Notes under the pieces: model-generated
What the model was told of the DNA's origin: nothing
The model's database searches: none
Seen by the model: the letters and a program-made list of their open reading frames with translations, nothing else
In this document: in pieces, positions 57,701-64,000 of the stretch
Layout of the letters: each line of letters opens with the position of its first letter
How positions within the stretch are numbered: position 1 is the first letter of the stretch
Made by a program: the position numbers and the translations under genes
Assembly: GCA_003194525.1 (NCBI GenBank)
Contig: NBIV01000136.1
Location: 1 to 64,000 of the forward strand
Reading direction: 5' to 3'
Length of the DNA stretch: 64,000 bases
DNA from: Gracilariopsis chorda
Lineage: Eukaryota > Rhodophyta > Florideophyceae > Gracilariales > Gracilariaceae

Positions 57701-59523
57701 CCATGCTACTCCTGCTGAGCTGCATTACTTGGTCGTCACTTCTTTCAACAAGGGATAAATCCTAAAAATGTGATTGAAAAGCAAGAACGAGCTCTCAATG
57801 CAGATATAACCTAGGGAAACAGAGCACAAAGAAGAAAAGAACTACTTGGAAGAATCATTGAGATTTTGGACAGACATGGCGGTCTGCTTATCAGAAATGA
57901 TCCGTTCTTTCATCATACTGTATCACAACTTCATCTTAGATAGAGCGAACTGCAATTAGCAGAGGGACAAGCTGAAGTACTTCGCAGCTCTTCTTCGAGG
58001 TACAGGCGAAGGTTAAAAGAGAGATATGATGATCTAAAAGAAGACCAGAAGGAATGTTTTGACAAAATAATGAGAGAAATACAATACCGAGATAGAACGG
58101 GAGAGGCTGAATGACGCAACTCACACGGAAGCGTTTTCTTCTTACAAGGACGAGCGGGGACAGGGAAGACCATCTCCTATCTTTGCTGAGAGATGTTGTT
58201 GAGCACGAAGGCTTATTGGTGCAGATGACAGCCACAACAGGTATTGCTGCTGCCCTATATGAAGGCGGAAGAACTTTGCATAGTTTGCTTGGATTGCAAG
58301 TTGATGACAACAGAGATTCGCAGATTAGAGAGCGTGGGACACTTTCTAAGTACGGACCACGATCACAGAGAGCAGAACTAATCCGAAAGACGGTTCTGCT
58401 GGTAATTCATGAAGCTTCAATGTGCCCGAAAATGCTCTTCGAGATTGTGAACACCATACTGAAGGACTTAAGAAACTCTACCAAAGACTTTGGACGCATG
58501 GTCGTAGTAATGGCAGGCGATTATATGCAACTGCTTCCAGTCGTTCCAAGAACGAGAACAGTATCCAAAAGAGATAGAACAACTCGTGTTATTCCAGTGA
58601 GTCTCCTACGGGAGCTTCCATGGTACTCTTGCGAGCTTTGGGACAGAAGAGTCAAGGTTCTTTGCCTTACAGAACAGGTTCGTCAACAAGATGATCCAGG
58701 TTTTGCAAAGGGTTTGCTCAGTCTTGGTCGTGGGACGTTTCCAGCATCTGCAAGGCTTCCGCTTATGTCTACGACAAGTGTACACGAGGCATACAAGTTG
58801 CTTTGGAAATGATTTACAAAACGGAAGAAAGAAGATGTTAAGCTCAATCGATTGATTGTTGCGCCAACAAACCAATTGGTGGAGGAACATAACCAGAACG
58901 CATTGGAGGATTTCCCAGGAAGGATGTTTGACTTGAAGTCTGCAACAAGGATTGTTCCCAACCGAGGGCCAACCGGTGAAAACATTCACACAAATAGTAT
59001 CATTGGAGCTTCTCGGACTCCAACTGGAGTCCCGCAACACCATTTGAAACTGAAGTTGGGTGTTCCTGTTATGGTTATTCGCTATGTACTTCATCCGCAC
59101 TTCCTGAATGGAAAGATGTTTATCGTTACCAGCATTTCTCGCAGAGTGATTCGACTTTCGGGCATTGATGAACATGGGGAAATTCAGCAAAGCTTTTTAC
59201 TGCACCGCATTGACTTTGTTTTCGAGTTTGCACATGTGAAAATCAAACGTCAACACTTTCCCATCAGATTGGCATTTGCAGCAACTGTGCATAAAGCGCA
59301 AGGACACACGCTGAAGTAAATGATAATTGACTTTCGAACATACTTCTTTTCGCCGGGTCAGGTCTATGTTGGACTTTTGCCTGTCAGAACATCTGATGAT
59401 GTGTTACTGCTGCATAACGAAGACGAGACGCCTCGAAATGCGCAGGATTTCCATCCAATGCTGGTGAGCATAAAAAATCCTGTTCTACAAGAAGCTGTAG
59501 ACTTTGTAGAGAGGCGTCATTAG
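54724..59523 (+). pseudogene. Helitron-2 Rep/PIF1-like helicase gene, broken
   Basis: Starts at ATG 54724 (MSSSSHRPPSRRDG). A private stop lies at about 54907 (PE, stop). It has the cysteine-rich region (CKYCGAVLLG), FVTVTMNVCREEM near 56420, the HUH motif HYHILLWL near 56670-56690 and YRMKYAFK at about 57040-57065. The helicase includes Walker A GRAGTGKT (58144-58171, shifted frame), VIHEASM with His at 58408-58410, GDYMQLLPVV, LTEQVRQ, LKLGVPVMVIR and VHKAQGHT, then a TAA at 59317-59319 and GQVYVGLLPV. The stops TAG near 57811 and 57942, TGA near 58112 and the Walker A frameshift are the same as in Helitron-1. It should nick and unwind DNA for rolling-circle movement if intact. Confidence 0.9.
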
Positions 59524-59582
59524 TTTGACATAGTTTAGTTTATACGTAAACCAAAATTTTTGCATATATCTTATGCAAACTT

Positions 59583-59631
59583 TTGGCCGCGGCGCGAAGC
59601 GCCGCCTGCAGCCGAAGTCCGCTTTTGCTTG
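59583..59631 (+). other. 3' terminus of Helitron-2 with twin hairpins
   Basis: First hairpin GCGGCG-loop-CGCCGC, then GCAGCCGAAGTCCGC, in which two changes weaken the second hairpin that is perfect in Helitron-1, then CTTTTGCTTG. Confidence 0.82.
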
Positions 59632-60234
59632 TAACACAATAAGGGTTGCACATACTGATTACAGCTAAGTACAGCCATGCATAACAACATAACAACACAT
59701 TACAACAACGCACACCAAGTGAAAAAAGCAGCCAACAATTCGCAACAAGTGTGACAGACATGCCAACAATGTGCCAGCATGTGACAGCACTGTGTAAATA
59801 CTTACTTGCATCATCATGACTCTGACAAAGCACAAATTCACATTTCACCGCATCCATGTACATACCCTAGGTGTGCTGCGTGCATGGCACGTGCTTACTT
59901 ACACAACTGCACCTATGCAACACCTGCATGTACCTGTAAACCAAATGTAGCAATATATATTCCTAAGTACCATGCCCATTCACCTTATGCCAAGTGGCCG
60001 GTTCCGTGCCCATGACCCATAGGATGCACAAAACTTGTAACCAATGCATTGCATAGGAGTATATGCAGTAGCCAATCATATGCCCGTTTCACATTGTGTT
60101 TGAGAACACACGCATATGCGCTTTCGCAAAGCAGCTCTCAAACAAAGCCCTGCGTTGGATGAAACTTTGTTTCCAAGTACTGCACCATTATGTCCCAGGA
60201 CTACCAGGCACTCGACCATGTGCTAAAATCAACA

Positions 60235-60917
60235 GTGGATTCATCAAAAGTGACTTGCTGGGACCTCACAATTCGAGGAATCTGAAAGTCATCAGTGATC
60301 AGAACCTGGTAAACACCATGCTCTATAGTATGCAAGTACACTCCCTCATGTGCACGACACTCGAACGTAGTGTCCGGGTTCATTTTCAATACATATGCTG
60401 TGCATCCAAACACTGTAACGTTCTCCAACGACGGCTTATTACCAGTCACGAATGGGTACGGAGTCAAGCCAGTGGTAGAGTGGGGAACTCTATTGCGAAC
60501 ATATATAACGTACTTTAATGCATACGGCCATAAGTATTCTGGTAAGTTGGCCTGGATCAGCAAAGCTCGAGCCACTTCTTCCATAGTGCAGGTGATGCGC
60601 TCGGAAATGGCTTTATGTTCACGGGTATAAGAAGGTGAGAACGACGTTCCCTGGAGATCGTCGGCAGGGTTTTCTTGTAGTTCAATGTACTCTTCTGAAT
60701 TGTCGCAGTACAAATTCTGAACAAACACATGCCCTCCTCCAAGCTGCTGGAGCTTCTGCCTTATCCCCACAAACACATCACCAATCTCAGATCTATGCAA
60801 CATGAAGCTGAGCAGCGCATACCGGGACCGGTCATCGATGAACGCAGACGCATATTGAAAACGATCTGAAAACGATGGGAGCAAAGGACCAAGGATTTCC
60901 GAGTGCACAATGTGTCC
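60235..60917 (-). pseudogene. Copia-D2 integrase fragment
   Basis: Continues D2 pol upstream of the solo LTR B. From right to left it reads HSEILGPLLPSF (Glu in place of the first catalytic Asp), YCDNSEEY, HKAISERI, VIYVRNRV and VFGCTAYVLKMNPDT to VTFDES at 60240. The frame is open throughout. It is cut at 60917 by LTR B11, so gag and protease are missing. Confidence 0.9.
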
Positions 60918-61724
60918 TATTGATGTTAGCACATGGTAGAGTGCCTGGTAGTCCTGGGACATAATGTTGCAGCACTTGGAAAAAAAGTTTCATCCAACGG
61001 AGAGCTTTGTTTGAGAGCTGCTTTGCGAAAGCGCATATGCGTGTGTTCTCAAACCCAAAGTGAAACGGGCATATGATTGGCTACTGCATATAATCATATG
61101 CAATGTATTGGTTACAAGTGTTTTGTATCGTATGGGTCATGGGCACGAAACTGGCCACTTGACATAAGGTGAATGGGGATGGTAATTAGGAATATGTGTG
61201 CCTACATTTGGTTTACAGGTACAAGCAAGTGTCGCATACGTGCGGTTGTGCAAGCAAGCACGTGCCATGCACGCAAAACACCTACGGTGTGTACATGGAT
61301 GCGGTGGCATGAGAATTTGTGCTTTGTACTAGTCATGATGATGAAAGTAAATGTTTACACAATGATTTCACATGATGGCTCATTGTCGGCATGTCTGGGT
61401 CACTTGTTGCGCATTGTTGGCTGCTTGGTTCACTTGGTGTGCGTTGCTGTAATGTGTCTTTATATTGTTATGCATGGTTGTACTTAGCTGTAGTCAGTGT
61501 GTGCAACCCTTTTTGTGTTATGTTTGACTATGATTTGTAGTATTGGGTGTCCCCAATTAGTGGTGTAGGGTTTTCTTGTAGTGATAGTGTGAACTAGAGG
61601 TGCTATATAAGACTCTGGAGTCGCAGTAACAAGTAGACTCGTCCCCAAGACTGGCCATCTTCACTCTTTATTTTCTTTCTTTCTTTGTTCAACATATCCG
61701 CCGTAGACCAATAATCGGTATACC
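60918..61724 (+). repeat. LTR of family B (B11)
   Basis: An LTR of about 807 bp, with start changed to TATTGATGTTAGC and end near CGGTATACC. TATATAA is near 61604. The right border is uncertain by a few bases. The flanks do not match; it joins D2 integrase to a family D LTR fragment. Confidence 0.85.
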
Positions 61725-61957
61725 TTCAGTGCCTACGGCCCATACAATTTACACCACTTGTAAACCACGTAATGCATATGGGCAAATTCAGTAGCCAATC
61801 ATAAGCCCGTTTCAAGTTGGGTTCGAGCACACGCACATGTGCGCTTTTTCAAAGCAGGTGCTCAAACTTGCCAATCGTTCTATGCAACGTTGTTTCCAAG
61901 AAGTCTACCATGATGTCCTAGGGCTTCCAGGCACTCGACCACATGCCAACATCAGCA
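61725..61957 (-). repeat. Partial LTR of family D (3' LTR of D3)
   Basis: The first 230 bp (sense) of LTR D, next to the D3 pol end. It includes ACGTAATGCATATGGGCAAA and a changed palindrome (GCACATGTGCGC). The rest was lost at the junction with LTR B11. Confidence 0.85.
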
Positions 61958-64000
61958 CTCCTCCTCGAGTTCCTGGTGAAATCCCCCTCGTTCCAATATC
62001 AATCGTGAAGCCAGAGGGCTAAGTGGGTTGGTGAAAATGTCTGCGTAATTGTCTTCACTGGCAACAAACTTCACAGATATGACTGTGTCCTTGACCAGTT
62101 GCCTCATGAAGCATTGGAACACTGTAGTTAACTGCTACTCTACAATCTCTCAGCACAGGTGGTATCCAAAGTATATCTTGAGCCGCCATTACCAATGCAT
62201 AGCATTAGGCCTCACCAGTAGACAGTGCAACTGAGCATTGTTTACCAGCACCAAAGAAACATGAGCGGGAGCCAAGTTTAATGCAATACCCAGACAAAGT
62301 TTTGCGATGTGTGGTATCACCCGCGAAATCAGAGTGTACCAAAACCTTTAAATGCAGACTTCCATGCCGGTACACTAAAACATAGTCATCAGTACCACCT
62401 AGGTACCGTAACACACGTTTGGCTGCGCGATGGAGGTATGCAGTAGGAGCATTCTGGAAGCGCGCCAGTATAAAAACAGGAGCCAAAATATCCAAACACA
62501 TACGTTATGCCAAGTACAGCAGAGACCCGATCATCTGCTGATACAATTGAACATCACGAGGTGATTTGTCCTCCTCCAAATCGGGTGAAGTAAAGAACGA
62601 TTCAACCATAGGGATTGGTGCTGCTTTCGAATTCTGCAGTCCAAATCTGCGCAGTATCCCTTCGATATATGTGGATTGTGCCAGTTCCACCCCCAGCAGC
62701 TGCCCATTGGAATCCCTCCTCCAGGTAAACTCGATACCGAGGTAGAGTCTGACAGGATCCTCAAACGTCAGGTCATACAATGCCTTGAGCTCCTCCAAGA
62801 TTCGGGACCGTTCTTCAGCACTTGGCGTAAAGGTGAGCAGGTCGTCCACGTACACCAGGATGTATGCATAGATGTTTACTGGTCAACTTCCGTCGAAGCA
62901 CACATGGTGCACTAGGCTGTTTGTCAAATCCTAAGCCTTTAATGTCAGTACTGAACTTGGTTTGCCACGCAAGGTGAACCTGCTTGCGTCCATAAATGGC
63001 CTTTAGCAGTTTGTAGCATCGTGATTTCAGACCAGGGATACCACGTGGAGACATTACCCAAACGTCGTCCTTCAGGTACCCATTCAGGAATGCAGTCTTA
63101 ATGTCAACCTGTGCGATATACATTTGCATGCATAGCATAATGTAGAGGAACATGCGAACCAAGTTAAAATACACAACTGGTACATAGGTCTCCATGTAAT
63201 CCTGACCATATGTCTGGTGGTTCCCTCCTGCTATGATTCGAGCTCTGAATCGGTCAAATGCAGCATTTGCATCACGTTTCACCTTAAGAATGACATGTGT
63301 AGGTAGTGGCTGTGACTGCGGTGAGTCATCCGCAATCCAAGTACCTTTGTCATTTAGTAATGCGAGCTCTTCATCAATAGCGCTCTCCCATTGCGCTCTT
63401 TTGGATTAAGTTGAGGACAATGCCTCCTAAAGTGTTGGGTCTTCACTGTTGGTCAACTCGAATTGAGAAGTAGCAGCACCAGTCGTATGCCACCAACGTT
63501 GTGTTGCACGCCGATTGCGACGAGGGTACCTCGAGCATAGTCCAGGCTGAACATTCGACTCACCAAGATCACTAGAATCATTTTCGCTGTCCTGGCCATC
63601 ACCGCAGTCACTATAAGCAGGGTCTGAAACTGGATTTGCAACATCATTCACAGTTTCTGTGGGATGATCCGGTGCATTTGTTGTACCAGTGTCTGGGACA
63701 GACCGAAGTTCTTTGACACCATCAAGTGAGAACTCATCTGAGCTTTCAGTACAGCTGTCCTACCCAGCGCTACTATAGTCAATGTCTTATTTACTTTCGT
63801 CATCCATGTAAAATGTGAAATATGGTGCCCCAGGGAATGTGTATTCATCAAAAGTGACATGTCGGGACCTCAACATTCGAGGAATCTCACAGTCTTCAGT
63901 GATCAGAACCTCGTAAACACCATGCTCTAGAGTCTGCAAGTACACTCCCTCAAGGGCTCGAGACTCGAACTTAGTGTCCAGGTTCATTTCCAATACATAC
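61952..64000 (-). pseudogene. Copia-D3 pol, rear part
   Basis: A second family D pol, close to D2 and collinear with 51373-53350. It ends in ELEEE next to the LTR. RNase H (62501-62205) has SDFAGDTTH and STGEA. RT (63282-62505) has intact YVDD (near 62850), unlike D2, but a frame break just upstream (about 62878). The linker and the integrase end (VTFDEYTFPGAP, near 63840) follow; the window ends in the integrase tail. Stops or frameshifts lie at about 62203, 62504, 63410 and 63425. About 120 bp of RNase H sequence seen in D2 is missing near 62120. Confidence 0.9.

Larger units (their letters stand above)
53573..59631 (+). mobile_element. Helitron-2, rolling-circle transposon
   Basis: A 6059-bp near-copy of Helitron-1 in the opposite orientation. 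5' end TCTAACTTACC after host A; 3' end CTTG before host T. Joining the flanks (ATCAAACA / TAACACAATAAGG) restores LTR B. The insertion point is the same LTR nucleotide as for Helitron-1. Confidence 0.95.
53351..60234 (-). repeat. Solo LTR B10, interrupted by Helitron-2
   Basis: A complete LTR B (about 825 bp once the 6059-bp Helitron is discounted) with matching 5-bp duplications and no internal region. It is the remnant of a full element lost by recombination between its LTRs. It lies in the pol of D2, just after VTFDES. LTR parts: 53351-53572 and 59632-60234. Confidence 0.93.

Overview
The window is eukaryotic nuclear DNA made almost entirely of transposable elements. I see no host gene, rRNA, tRNA, CRISPR array or prokaryotic feature. 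It is a nest of Ty1/copia LTR retrotransposons of two divergent lineages: family A, and a group of related families B, C and D. Two Helitron rolling-circle elements lie inside LTRs. Of the larger coding sequences only one is unbroken, the 1340-codon gag-pol of element A1 (7817-11839). The host cannot be named from sequence alone. TATA and CCAAT-like motifs in the LTRs and primer sites matching initiator tRNA-Met fit any eukaryote. The repeat-dense, intron-poor texture would suit an oomycete, alga or other protist, but that is a weak inference.

Layout. 1-16372: two minus-strand family A elements in tandem share one LTR (2746-3546). The right-hand one (A3) is split by the intact plus-strand A1 (5819-12638, 5-bp target duplication GGTTG). 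16373-23666: pieces of family B in both orientations, with a stand-alone LTR A at 20113-20903. 23667-32322: a plus-strand family B element whose 5' LTR holds Helitron-1 (23931-30061, minus). 32323-34851: an LTR B and a minus-strand family C fragment. 34852-40743: an inverted repeat with 2332-bp arms (34852-37183 and 38412-40743), each running from an LTR B terminus to an LTR C terminus, around a 1.2-kb spacer. 40022-46592: a complete-length but broken family C element. 46593-53350: minus-strand B and D fragments. 53351-60234: a solo LTR B with target duplication GTGGA, holding Helitron-2 (53573-59631, plus). 60235-64000: more D pol, an LTR B and a second D pol copy that preserves the empty site of the solo LTR B.

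How the parts work. Copia elements carry gag, protease, integrase, reverse transcriptase and RNase H in one polyprotein, flanked by LTRs with TGTTG...CAACA-type ends. Their primer-binding site, GGTTATGGGCCCAG, matches the anticodon arm of initiator tRNA-Met, the half-tRNA priming known from Drosophila copia. The Helitrons carry a Rep plus PIF1-like helicase gene and, divergently, a small unrecognised gene.

The most interesting signals are non-coding. One is a 5'-leader block kept nearly unchanged between families A and B and recognisable in C. Another is a leader palindrome that may be a dimerisation hairpin. A third is an LTR module (GCGCATATGCGC, CCCAACGTGAAAC, ATTGGCTACTGCA) shared by all four LTR families. 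The two Helitrons, in opposite orientation, sit at the same nucleotide of two different LTR B copies and share the same inactivating lesions.
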